From Serilophus lunatus (Eukaryota; Chordata; Aves; Passeriformes; Eurylaimidae): 64,000 nt of DNA. Positions 49,795 to 61,350 of this stretch are shown here, piece after piece. Numbering within the stretch: the stretch's first letter is position 1; every line of letters starts with the position of its first letter. The notes beneath the pieces are model-generated. The model made no database searches. It had not been told where the DNA came from and worked only from the letters and a program-made list of their open reading frames with translations. The stretch lies in assembly GCA_013399895.1 (NCBI GenBank), contig VXBA01001334.1, positions 540,811-604,810 on the forward strand, read 5' to 3'. A program made the translations under genes and the position numbers.

Positions 49795-49870
49795 GAGGAA
49801 ATGCAATATCATCTCCTGTTTCACAGAAGGGAAATTGAAGTGCTAAAACCTGAATTTTTAGTTGCCAGCA
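49795..49870 (-). mobile_element. Doubtful SINE (MIR-like) relic, inverted
   Basis: 'gtttcacagaagggaaattg' then aagtgctaaaacctg resembles the inverted MIR core motif (ttttacagatgaggaaactg then aggcacaga). No further support was found on either side. Confidence 0.25.
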
Positions 49871-52800
49871 CAACAAAGAAAAGGAAACTGCATACTTTAT
49901 GGATCCCAATCAGGTAGAAAACAGGGTTCCAGTTACACTCAGAATCCCTGAGATTGATGATTCTATAGCCCTCTCTCTTCATATGAGTTATCACCAGATC
50001 CTTCTGCATGCAAACTTTTGTAAATTTTTCCAAAAAAATATTTTCTGTGTTTTGAAGCCCTTCTACCAAAGCTGTTTGAAAGCACTGTATTATCCTAGAT
50101 TGTTTTGAATATATCTAAATGATAGATTTCTCCATAAGTAGGTGGAGAGTGAGTAAGCATGGAGCCCAGCTCAGATAAAGACAGCAATGTAGCCTTCTAC
50201 ATGTCTTCAGACAAGGTCACTTTCAAGGACAACAGTAACAACTTGTTCACAATCTAAATGGCATATTTAGATTAGAGTTTGTAGTGTACATAGGCAGCTT
50301 TTTTTTTTTTTTTCATACTCTCTTCACTGCTAGATAAGATGTTTGATAGGAATCTCTACTGTAACTTTTCAGAATTCATTTATTTAGGAGAAATAAAAAA
50401 ATGAAATGACAAATGAATTAAGAATGGTATTTCTTATAATTTATAGTGAAGACAGTTTAAACAGTCCATATGCACAAGCTCGCAGAGATGAATCATCTAT
50501 TCATTTATAAGCGTACATGGAATGCATTTTTTAGCTATTATTTGTTGGGTCTTGAGAATTTCTAAGAGCAAAGTTCAGTCAGAGATCTGAGATGGGCCAA
50601 AAAAATACCATAAAACTGTATTTTTAAAATTACAATGGCTTATTTTCCTTGTCTTCATGAATGTGAAACTCTCAGTCCTCTTTGAAGGGAATTAAGCACT
50701 TTTTCTTTTATAAACTCTATTAGAAATCACTCACATATTTTTACAGAGACAGTCCAAAATAGAACTCATGTGAGAATATAATATACTTTTTTTTCTAGAA
50801 AAGATAACATCTGGGTTACAATAGAATTTTGGTAACAAACTTTGTAGCTGTATGAAATATAAAACAGATATTTGATTCCTTACTCTTTAGAAATCTTGCA
50901 TCATTCAACTTTGGTAGTCACCAGAATACAACTGGTAGAACCCTCAAAATATTAATTGTAGTTTCATTCTGTGTTTTGAAAGAAGCAGTAAAAGTGTCTG
51001 AAAATCTAGGATAAAATAGCAATGGGTGCAGAGTCATTTCAGAGACAAATTTTAGAATGGAGCAATTTTAGAAAGCATGATTACATGATAACAATAGTTG
51101 TCTTGATTAGGGTAGCATTTAGGGTGCTAAACCAGAAACAGGATCCAATTATATAATGCCATGGTAACATATATAGAATTTTTCACAGGAGATCTTATTA
51201 TTTATACAAGTAGACAAAATAAAATATGGAAAAGGAGCAATGAGTAGAAAATGTAATGGAAACAAATCAACTTGTTAAAAGCTTTCTGATTCTATTAGAT
51301 ACTGACATTACTTCTATTATTTATTTGTCAGATACAGTACCTGTGACAAACACCACCACAAAACACGTCTCAAGAAAGGAAGTCTTATTTAGTATAGAAT
51401 TAGTGTGTCAAATCTAGAAATAAATGGAAGCAATAAAGCAGGATGCTAACATTTCTCAAAATCCTATCCTGTCAACTTGCTTACCTATAAGCTTTCTCAT
51501 CTAATTGGCATCTAGACAAATTTTATCCAGTGCCTAACTATCAAAGAAAGGAATGTATGCTATGGTCAATGGAAAGAAGTGGAAAGCTCCACATCCTGGT
51601 CTTTCTCAGCTTCTTTGTTACCTTAGAATCGGATGAACTTCATCCCAGACATTCCTACTTCTCTCCACTAATGGCTGAGTAAACCTCTACAAACCTTTGA
51701 AATCATAAGCCTATTCCATGAAGCATTAAACCCATTTTTGGTACTCCAACAGTGACAGCTCTGTAATATTGCATTGGCATTGCTGGTAGCGGGCCACACA
51801 GTTTGCCATGTGTTTACAAGGCCAGAAGTCTGAGGTTAGCAAGGCTTTCTTGACCTGTCTGCAGTTCTGTTTTACTTGGTTTAGCTGTGAATATTTTTTT
51901 TTTCTTTAATTGACCAAGTGTCTGTGATGGATTTGCTCTGCATTTGGATATCCTTGTATGATACAAACATAGTTGTATATAGACAGCAGCAATAAGTAAT
52001 AGAAATACAGATCTGATGTCATAGCAGAGGATTTGGGAAGTAGTGGCATTGGTTGTATCGCAGAGAAATACAGACATGGATTGATAAAAGATAGGGTACA
52101 TGCTGTCACTAGAGACCATGTGAATGTTAACAACTCACTCATGTCAAGTAATGACAAACATAACTAAAGCTGGGAAAAAGTAGTTTCAGGGGCAACAAAG
52201 AGAATAAAAAAAAAAGAAATTTTCATTAAAGGGAAAAAATATATTATACCTTTTGGTGGAATATGGCAGTACAGACTACTTAAAAAAAAGAGCAAGGTAT
52301 AAATATACATTTAGAAATAAGTAAGAGTGAGGCCAAATATATTTTAGAGGGAAGAAGAGGAAACTACGAAGGTCAGAATGATATTTTTCCCAGCTAAGGA
52401 CTCAGGACGCTGGAGACACACCATAATCCCTGCTGCCATCACCACCACCTTCAGCAGAGGAAAACACTCACCTTGGGACACTGGGATTAAAAGTAACACA
52501 CAGAAAAGAGGTAGAAACACAGCAATGTTTCTTGCAACCAAATATGCTATAAAATTGAGGACTTGTAGATATGCTAAAGGAGAGAAGCTGATATTTTGAG
52601 TTATAGTAGGAATCTATCATCTAAATATTATAAGGAATAATCCATATTGCAGTAAAATTTATCCTAGGGTTGTGGCCAAAATTCTGACTCTGCTCATTTC
52701 ATTGACCCTTTTTTTCCAAATACCCATCCTTGTTTCAAAGAACTTAAGCGTAAATTTTTGTAAGTTGCTGAAAAAGAAAATGAGCATTTACCCCATAATG

Positions 52801-54344
52801 TAATTGGTATTGAATGTTGTGTCTGAATAATGGTCTCCAACAGATAGAAAATACAAGTATTCAAGCAAAGCAGACATGTTTATTTTCAAAGCTGGAGACC
52901 ATTTTTCAATCACAACATTCAATTTCTTTTTCATTAATTCCATTACAGCACCATGGTTCATTGCCAATGAAAGAGCAAATAAATAAAATAGATGAGAGTG
53001 ACCCACAGACTTAGAAAAACAGATACTGGAGGTACTAGTTAAAAGATCAAATAATCACTGCACATGGATAGGTGGAAAACTTTGCTGATTAAGTAAATTT
53101 GATATGGTCATGAATAACTTGTGTAAATCCCAAGAAGTGACCACCTTCTGGATATCAGACTTTCACAAAGAGCAATAGTCTTCCTCGTTTTTTTTCAATG
53201 AGCTGCTCTTCAGTTCACCACTGACAATTCAATCAAACTTAAATAGATTAAAACTCATGTGAATCACTCATTGATAATGGACTTTTTGGATAGGATATGT
53301 TCCCTATTGATTATTACTAAACATAAATATATATACTGATAATAAGCTCAAAAGATACCTGCTTAGAATCTCAGCAGCAACTTCATGAAAAGGACTATGG
53401 AATATATGGAAAGAACTGAAGGAGGAAATAGTTTACGTTTTACCAACATCACTAATAATTCCCATTCTTTTATTCATTTTATTTTTATCAGAATTCACTG
53501 ATGTCTGGATTTAGCAGTGTAGAATCTCCAGCCAAATGATCCAAATGCTCTGATCATTCCTAATTTTACTTTATTCTGTCAGATCAAGCCTCAATCCTTT
53601 TGGAGGGGAACCCTACACTGACATAAAAACTAAGCTAACACTAAGGCTCCTCATGTGAAGACTTCCACTTCACCTACATACCAGCATTGTGGAATTCACC
53701 TACCATCTGCCCAGCATGAGCATAGGGGAACAAGGACATAGTGGTAACAAAGAAAGGGGAGCTGTTATTATTTATCAATCACCAAGGCTTCTTTGCCACT
53801 CACACTTAATGCCCTTGCCACAGACACTATTTACCATTTGACAGTTCAATTCAGGTACACCTAACGGAAATAGGGCCTGTTGCCAGCACTCGTGTATACC
53901 AGAAGAGTCAGTATCTCTCAAGCATGACATGCACATTGTAGAGCAAACACAAATGAACAACCCCTGTTGCAAAGAACTTACAATCTAATATGAAGGAGAG
54001 AGAAAGAACAGCAAGGTGGATCATAAAGAGTGGTAAAAGAAGAGAAATATTGCTAAGCCAAAGCATTTGCCGATTACTTCTCACACACTGCAGAACTCTA
54101 GACTGCCTTAAGATCATTACACATATATATATGATACTGTAATGGGATATAATAATATCTTATAAGGGTAATGTTACAGTTGTAAAATTTTGTAAATTCT
54201 GAAGTACTCATCTTGGCCCAGATAGTGATATAGTCTATAATAATAAGTCAGATTATCCTCCTTACCCATTCACCCAGGCAAACATTTAGGGATATAACAC
54301 AAATGAATTGAAGTGCTGCAGTAATTTGAAAGAGAAGGAACTTG

Positions 54345-54575
54345 ACCCACGCAGCAAGGTGAGACCAGATGTGCTGCATCCAAAGCTGCTGAAGCAGCTC
54401 ATAAGAGCCTCCGTATCAACTGTGAAGAACTGAAGTGCTCAGGTGAAATTCGCATGCTCTGGAGAAAGGTAAATCTTGAATCCAGCTTTAAAAAGGGTCA
54501 AAAGTATGACCTAGGTATTTACAGGTTAGCTGGCCTTACTTTGATCCCAGGAAAAATCGTAGATTCAGACTATTA
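54345..54575 (+). pseudogene. CR1 ORF2 fragment upstream of the RT core, decayed
   Basis: The DNA follows the CR1 polymerase region just before and into the RT domain: 'gtgctgcatccaaagctgct', 'cgcatgctctggagaaaggt', then a readable frame from 54487. That frame gives FKKGQKYDLG followed by IYRLAGLTLIPGKIVD, matching the family block in which a lysine-lysine-glycine run precedes N-Y-R-P-x-S-L-T and P-G-K. The flanks do not continue as CR1, so this is an isolated internal fragment, heavily diverged. In life this region helped bind template and primer in the RNA-copying enzyme; here it is a relic. Confidence 0.8.
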
Positions 54576-54949
54576 TAATTAGCTCTAACTTTTTCACTGT
54601 TAAAGTTCGTTTGATTTTCTTTGAAGATTAAAAACCTTAAGCAGAGATTTAGCCAACTTCACAGAAAATTCTTAGTTGATGTGAGATTCTGTCACAGTAA
54701 TATCCAATAGACTGTGCATAATGTAAAATATAAAGTGTATAATGTTTGTATATTTAGTAAAAGAGGGGGAAAAGGGAAGTTTAGAACAGTGATTATATTC
54801 TGTCTCCTTCAACAAATTTCAAATATTTTAAAGAAATAAAGAGAAGTATCAATTGTAATCCCTCATAAATTACTAGCTGTCTCTCTCAAATGTTCTTACT
54901 CAGTCTATGTCTTTGTTTTTTGTCTTTGTATAACCTTCAATCACAGCAT
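54576..54949. other. Spacer between two opposed CR1 relics
   Basis: AT-rich DNA without a recognised element. The CR1 fragment to the left runs + and the older one to the right runs -, so they are separate insertions. Confidence 0.45.
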
Positions 54950-55275
54950 CATACACATTTAATGAAGAGGTTCAATATTGGCTGGGCCTTCTGCATCCTA
55001 GACATCTCCATTCAGTGCCGCTTAATATTACTCGTGCTTTATGAGTGTTCAGTTAGTTTTCAGTACACGAAGCTGAGTTCATATCTGAGCCAATTTGAAC
55101 TAATTTTTTGAGACACTGTATCAAATGATTTACTAAAATCCAAATATATTATGCCAAATGCATTCCCTTCAGCCACTAATTTTGTAATTCTGTCATAAAC
55201 AAGCAATCAAGTTCATCTGACAAGATTTGTTCTCCTAAAGCTCTACTGCTTATTTATAATAACCATTCACAAATA
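54950..55275 (-). mobile_element. Ancient CR1/L3-like LINE fragment, inverted
   Basis: From about 55085 to 55265 the + strand matches the reverse complement of the RT region of old amniote CR1/L3 elements ('gagacactgtatcaaatgat', 'aatatattatgccaaatgca', 'ccactaattttgtaattctg', 'ctgacaagatttgttctc'). It resembles turtle/crocodile-type CR1 and mammalian L3 more than the young avian CR1 copies elsewhere here. The part left of 55085 is more diverged and its boundary is a guess. Confidence 0.8.
55109..55195 (-). pseudogene. RT motif A segment of the ancient CR1/L3, still in frame
   Basis: On the minus strand a continuous frame reads DRITKLVAEGNAFG followed by IIYLDFSKSFDTVS. This is the RT palm motif A block, in which the aspartate of Y-L-D-F-S-K-A-F-D binds the catalytic metal; the only change in that core is S for A. 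Downstream the frame runs into stops (after SFVY). Because the element is otherwise very old, an intact motif is notable. It is far too short to encode an enzyme. Confidence 0.8.
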
Positions 55276-55619
55276 CACGAAAGACGCATGTACCAAAAAC
55301 AGAAAGAGGCTGGATCCTGAAAGATATGGAAAGCTGAAGTTCAACAAAAATAAATTGTGTAATGAAGAACTCCACTGGTAGAATTGAACACCACCGAAAC
55401 AGACAGTACAGAAATCAGAAGTTTTACTCGGTACTACAAAAATTTAGATTTTAGTCAACATAACATGCTTCGATCTACCTATCTCTTTTTTGTTTGCTTA
55501 TTTGCATTTTGCCCTTGTGGCCTGTAAAGACTGTATGTCTCAAAAAGCTGTGAAAGAATAAGATAAACTTGCACAGGTGAGGTATTTTTCAGGGATAGAA
55601 AGCAAGGTAATTAACAGTT

Positions 55620-55682
55620 AAAAAAAAAAAAAAAGAAAAAAAAAAAACCTAACAAAATCTCCCCACAAAGCCAAACCAAAAC
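55620..55682. repeat. A run grading into A/C-rich tract
   Basis: About 28 A with a single G interruption, then 'acctaacaaaatctccccac' and 'aaagccaaaccaaaacagga'. It is the same A-then-C-rich composition as at 47962 and 60231. Confidence 0.8.
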
Positions 55683-57710
55683 AGGAGCAGTATGAAAACA
55701 TATGAAAGCCTCATTTGTTTTTTTCAATATTTTTCTTAATGTAAAATGAAAACAGTAGCAATGAAAAAGGCTATGTAAAGTACTTTTGTTTGGAATGGAA
55801 ACAACTTTTTTTTTAGGACAGCACCTGCAGCAGTAATACAGAAATTACACTTCAGCTCTATTTCAAAAGTGGCAATTTTTTCTATCACAACTCCTGTGTA
55901 TTGCAGTACTCTGTATTATGGTGGTCTCTTGATACAATTCTATGTAAATATATAATGATATGTATGTGCTGCACACATAAATATCATATTAGTTTTCCTG
56001 ACTTTGAGAGTGGTGTCGGGTTACAACAGGCTAAATATGGACCATATTACTGTACTGGTACAAAGAGATGGAAAAAAAAGGTCCCCTTATTAATTGCTCA
56101 TAGTCTGGAAAATTATTTTAGATTAGAACCAAAATCTTTTCCATGCTCAAAACAAAGTGTAATGGAGGCTACTCCTGGATGCAGAGCAACTTCTTCGCTA
56201 ATATTAGATATATTTGCTATTATTCAATTGTAAGTGATTTTTTCTTTACTCATACAGAAAGTATCCTGCTTACCCTTTCTGTGAAGTTATCAAATTATGA
56301 AAAATGTACTTCTATTTTGTGATGGAATAACTACACCCTGGTTTCAATGCACAGCTCTCTATGGCTGATGGTTTCAATTTATCTACTTTGTCATTTGTTC
56401 TTTTATTTCTTCAAATCATCAGAGTTCTAGAAAATTTACATATCTACTTGTGATACACCATAGAAAGAGTATAGAGGTCAGGAAAGCAAAGCAAGTTGTG
56501 ATTGACAACTAATCAAATCTATGGATTTGAAGCTAATAAAAATACAAAAGACCTAAATTAATCTGAGAGCCTATCACAGTTTTTGGAAGTGAAATATTGA
56601 CTTCCTTCAAGCTTTGAAAAAGTGCACTGCAAGCTGTTCATTACATTTCAGCTATTTCTCCTCATCTCACCTAGGACTGAAAATATTCATAGGAATCACA
56701 GGAAACTTCATTTGCACAAATTTCTTTTGAGTCAAGCCATGACATACCAGTCAATGTAGTAATTGGAAGCAGTCTCTATTTTCTCCTAAAATGTCTCCTA
56801 TGACTTAGTTTATGTGTCAGTTTACATGACAGTTTGCTTAGTAATGTTGATCTGCCTTGTTTCTTTTATACATATATTCTTTTCCTACACTTTAAATATA
56901 ATTTATGGCTAACTACTTAACTATTCGTTATATTATCTGTAGGGTAACCATCCTACCATCCATTAGAATTCATTAATTTGCCAGAAGGACCTATAGTGAA
57001 TACCTTGCTCATCTCTATGGAGATGTTGATAGCTGATTTTATAGTGTTTCAGGTAACTGCACCTTTGGTAATGTAATGAAATATCCAGTTCTGGAATTAA
57101 ATGTAACTGCCTTTTTCGTGGCCTTAAAAATACAAACTACTTCTGAATTCACAAAGTAATATTGCTCCTTTCCATTGTCAGAACACTTTAAACACATTTC
57201 ATGCTTCATGTCACCCATTGCTACATAGCAACCATCTCTGTACTGATAAATAGGAGTTTTAGCAATTCACAAAAAAGTTAAACCACAAGGCAACAAGGAT
57301 GAGATTCACCTCACCTAACTTTAGCCATCTAAAAACTAAATGATTACTGTAAGGTAGTCGTGTAAAACAATTTTGTTGCAAATAGAAAAGAGTGGATATC
57401 TTTGGAGGGTCATTTATCGCATTCTAAAATACTGTTCAAGATGGCAGAATAACTTTTCCAAGTAGATGTTTGTGTCTTGCTATTAATTTAGGAAGTGGTA
57501 TGATGGTTACTGTAGACTAGAAGTTTACTTAAATTGTCTAAATGTGGGTAAATAAGTCTTACTCTATATGTTACAAAACAGTAAGGAAAAAAATAAACAA
57601 ATGACTTGAATTTGGGTACCATTCTTGTGCTCATTATTATTACGGTATTTCACACTTTCTCATTCATTTAATACAGTGGGTTTACACAAACTTTCTTTTT
57701 TTCTGCTTGG

Positions 57711-57724
57711 GTTTTTTTTTTTTN
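57711..57724. other. T run ending in one ambiguous base (N)
   Basis: A run of T ends in a single N at 57724. This probably reflects an unresolved homopolymer length or base call. Confidence 0.95.
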
Positions 57725-58144
57725 AGCTTTGATTTTAAACTGAGCGATTACAGGTGGGAGTGACACTCAAACAACATTCCTCCAACAGGATTGTTAACTG
57801 TGCATGAAAATATTTGCTTTCTTTCTGGTATAACGTAAAGAAAATAAATATAAGTAAACAAAATGAAGGGCAAAAATAGGAAAGAGAAGAATATACTGTG
57901 CTATGGGAAGGAGCAGTTCTGGTTTTAGGGGCTACAGTGTGCAAACAAGCTGATGCAAATTCTCTCAGCTGTGTCTATAATGCGAAAAAGTTAATGCAAT
58001 CCCTGGCTGTCTAAACAGAAGAATAGGAATAAGGACTTCTTTAACATTTTTGTATGACAAAGATAAAACAGATTAAGAATTTCTTCTCTTTTTTAATACT
58101 CCTAATGCTCATCTTTCAAAAACAATGGTGAAAAATCAGGGAAG

Positions 58145-58510
58145 AGGCAGAAAAGAACTACAAAAATGATTTAGGACCCATGGAAAATGCCTTATAGTGA
58201 GACACTTAAACAGCTTTACCTATTTACCTTATCAAGAAGAAGATTGAGAGGTGATTTGATTAGAGCGTCTAAGTACCTTCACAGGGAGAAAACACTAACT
58301 ACTAAAAAGCTCTTTAATCTAGCAGAGCAAGGCATAACAAGAGGCGATGTCTGAAGCTGAAGCCAGACAAATTAGAAATAAAACACAATATTTTTTAACA
58401 GCGTGGGTGATTAACCACTGCAACAAACTGCTAAAGGAGAAAGTGGATTCTTTTTTGTCTTGATGCCTTTAAATGAAGCTTGGGTGCCTCTCTGGAAGAT
58501 TAAGTATCTC
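58145..58510 (+). mobile_element. Ancient CR1 LINE 3' region
   Basis: It follows the 3' region of old amniote (turtle/crocodile-type) CR1: 'gaactacaaaaatgatttag', 'atggaaaatgccttatagtg', 'ttatcaagaagaagattgag', 'aggtgatttgattagagcgt', 'ctttaatctagcagagcaag', 'gtgattaaccactgcaacaa'. The final octamer tail is missing. The 3' UTR type differs from the avian CR1 copies elsewhere in the window, so it probably predates them. Confidence 0.82.
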
Positions 58511-59618
58511 TTGAAGTAGCTAAGTTTTGAGCGAGTCTTGAAAGAGAAGGGGAATGTTTACATAAGGACTGCAAGATGTTTTAGTGAGCATGATATGGAG
58601 ATGTCCATTGGAGAAAAGGACTCATGGTATTCAGAAAGTCAGCTTTAATTATCTTGTTGTTCCCACTGCTTTTAAAATCTGTGAATCATGTAAATTGTAA
58701 GCAAAATCTGGCTTCAGTCACAACTTTATTGAATGCAATAGATGTCCACTTGAGAACCTAAGTCCACTGATGTCGAATTAACTGTAACTTCAAGTATCTT
58801 AGTTTTTTAAGTAAAATAAAATGGGAAATGCCATTTGCTACCCCTGAACAATTTCTAGATTTCACACAATATACTGAATTGCACTGGGACAAACTGTAGA
58901 ACATTTTCACCTCACTGAGACTTGCTGGCATTTTGGGGAATTGTGCTTTACGAACTGATTTTCTCCTTGTGTGGGTCTCCTGCAGCCTGACCTATAGTGA
59001 AATTATAATCACCATATTGCAATATTGCAATAATAGAAATCAGTTCCTGAGAGTCATCAGGACTTTGGTTTTGAAATGACATTTTAAGTGTCCTGAAGTG
59101 TGTTTTTGCCTCATGTTGTGATATTATATATTTTCATTTGCACTGAGTGCTTAGACACGAAGGAGCAATATAATTTGTCCATATGACAGTAAAAATGGGC
59201 TTTGGGTGGGAGAAAAAGCATTTCATGGCTGTTGCAGAGACGTGGGGAAAGGAGTGACCCAAAAGGAAGACAAAAAGTCTCACAAGGGCAAAGTTCTTGT
59301 AGAAAATATATGTTATTTGCATTTGAATGTGTTCCAGTCCTGTGTCCAGCAGGGCAGAGCACATTCAGCTGCACATTGTGTTATTGTGCAGTGGAGTGGT
59401 GTTCATTTGGATTATGTCCCTGTACACTGCTGTAGCTGCTTCTGCCTGTCTGGGTATGTGATATGCTGTGGATACACGAAGGCATAGATTTCAAATACAA
59501 ACACATGTGCTAGTGAATGATTAGAGGAATAATACTTTTATTGCTATCTGTTATGAAGAATTTTCTTTCTTGTCCCCTCAAGATATAACTATGAATTAAA
59601 GAAAGCTGGTAATTACAA
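58511..59618. other. Unique DNA, no gene seen
   Basis: Mixed-composition DNA; 59190-59470 is somewhat richer in G and C and carries an octamer-like ATTTGCAT site near 59317. Overlapping open frames on both strands here (76-93 codons) show no domain. Confidence 0.45.

Positions 59619-59683
<65 letters not shown>
59619..59683. repeat. (CTG)21 / (CAG)21 pure trinucleotide repeat
   Basis: There are 21 uninterrupted CTG units at 59620-59682 on the + strand (CAG on the - strand). No interruption is seen. The minus-strand frame through it gives about 22 alanines inside an otherwise featureless 73-codon frame, so it is unlikely to be a protein. Pure CAG/CTG tracts of this length are typically unstable in length. 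Confidence 0.97.
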
Positions 59684-60230
59684 ACAAGAGAACAGGGAGA
59701 GTGACTGTTTGCACAATGTTCTTTCTTCCATGTTTCTTTTTCATTCATTTTCTCCTGCTTTTCTTTTGGTTGAAGAGAAGTTTAAAGGCCAGTATTTTCT
59801 CCTCTGCACTCTACTAGCTGTTCCAGCCTGGAGCTAGCTTGTTATAACCTACTTAGTCAGTTGGGTGCTGTCAGTCACTACTTCAGAATCAATGGTTGTG
59901 AATGTGAACTTGGATGCAAAGTTTTTTCCCCTTGCAGTAACAAGCAGTTAATAGATTTAATTTTTCTAACTGCTTTGTGCTAAAAATAATGGGAAGAAAG
60001 TTGGGGGAGTTGCAGTTGATTTGTAGATAAACACATGCTCATCAAAATGAGATGAAATCTTTTGAAATGGCAGTTCCATGTCCAAGTGCAGCATTAATGA
60101 GGATACATATCATACATTCATCCTATAGGGATTATGTTTGCATGAACATGAAGCACCAGTACGTCTGGATTTTGCTAAAGGAAAGAAATATCCAGCAGGT
60201 CTGTTATCCAGGGACTGCATTTTTTAATTA

Positions 60231-60295
60231 AAAAAAAACAAAACAAAACAAAAAACAAACCACAAAAACCCCCAACCAAACAAAAAAAACAAAAC
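60231..60295. repeat. (AAAAC)n grading to A/C-rich tract
   Basis: It starts with AAAAC units (caaaacaaaacaaaaaacaa), then C-richer steps (cacaaaaacccccaacc) and a final A run. It is another member of the A/C-rich class. Confidence 0.85.
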
Positions 60296-61331
60296 TCAAG
60301 GATAGCTACATTTAGAAAGTCAGAACATTTTTTATTGTTATTGTAATGTTTTTTGTCATCATTTTTATTACTTCCTCTTCTGATCTTTCCCCTTACATTG
60401 GAAGGCTGGCCATGACTGAAAGTTGTCCTCAGATTTATATGAATTTGCACACTTTAGTTATTATATTGAATTGCTTTTGTGCAGCATTCTCTCAGATGCT
60501 GCTGGCCTTCACGGAGAAACAGGAGGCAGACCATGGGTAGTTCCTTGTTCCAAAGGCAGTGCTGACTTTTCCTGATGTTGTCAGATCAGGTTACCATTGC
60601 AGATCTGAGATCTTAATTGGATCCCAGACAGAGTCAGCTATAGTTTTAACCCTACTCCTTAGGAAATAACAGTGTTTCAGGGCGGCACATTTTAAGCCCA
60701 ATGATGGCAATGCAGCAGAGAAGCCTTGTAAGAAATACATGAACAAAACTGCTTATAGTAATTAGGACGGCTCTGTGTGAAAGGAGACAAAGTCTCATAT
60801 CACCTGTCCCAGGCCTTCCATGAGCACGCGCCAGACCCTGGCGGCTTGCACACCTGAGTTTGCTTCCCAGAAGACCCAACAAGGAAAATTGTGGTAAAAA
60901 GGCTTCAGACTCCTCTTTTCTGTGAGAAAATGGTTTATAACTAGGAAACTGTCCACAATTCTACCAGTTATACTCTCATTCAGTTGCCTTATTCCTGGTG
61001 AATTTATCTCAGTTCCTGGGGAAAAAAATAATATATCTCTTTTATCTACTCATAAGCAATTACTTCCCCAGCTGTTCACAGAAACTGATAAGACAAATTA
61101 CAAATATGATGGATATGATAAGGAGAAAGAAAAGGCCTTCTTTACTTTCAAACAAGGTTAAGGTAATAAAAAGATGGTACTGAAGTTCTTTCTATTGGAC
61201 TGTGATGTGATGATAAATGAAGATACGAATACTCTCCAATCAAAACAAACAGCAAAATTACTGCAGGTTATGACAGGTATTCTGATATAATTGTTCTCAG
61301 AAGAGGCAGAAAATCAGTGGTCTGAAAATTT

Positions 61332-61350
61332 TCATAGAATAGTTTGGGTT
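61332..61350 (-). mobile_element. Possible CR1 terminal stub, inverted
   Basis: tcatagaatagtttgggtt is identical to a common inverted CR1 terminus (tail octamer plus start of the 3' UTR). The following bases do not continue as CR1, so it is either an extremely short insertion, a deletion relic or chance. Confidence 0.45.

Larger units (their letters stand above)
44898..54344. other. 9.4-kb unique region with small tandem duplications
   Basis: It holds exact short tandem duplications (45007-45086 and 46637-46688), an A/T-rich stretch (47234-47283), an A/C-rich tract (47962-48030), a GA-rich stretch (about 48915-48945), a T run (50301-50315) and a possible SINE relic (about 49795-49870). A CpG-retaining patch spans 49165-49312. 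The longest frame (51814-52119, minus strand, 101 codons) has no recognised domain. Confidence 0.45.
55276..58144. other. Unique DNA, no gene seen
   Basis: A long A-rich run occupies 55620-55648, followed by an A/C-rich stretch to about 55682. The frame at 55901-56233 (110 codons) has no domain or splice support. One ambiguous base lies at 57724 at the end of a T run. Confidence 0.45.

Noticed and set aside
52344..52541. Minus-strand 65-codon frame starting with a hydrophobic, signal-peptide-like stretch
   Set aside because: Hydrophobic leaders arise easily from T-rich DNA; no mature domain, no splice sites and no family resemblance.
59510..59731. Minus-strand frame with about 22 alanines
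   Set aside because: It is the CTG repeat read as GCA; the remaining residues show no domain and no exon signals.
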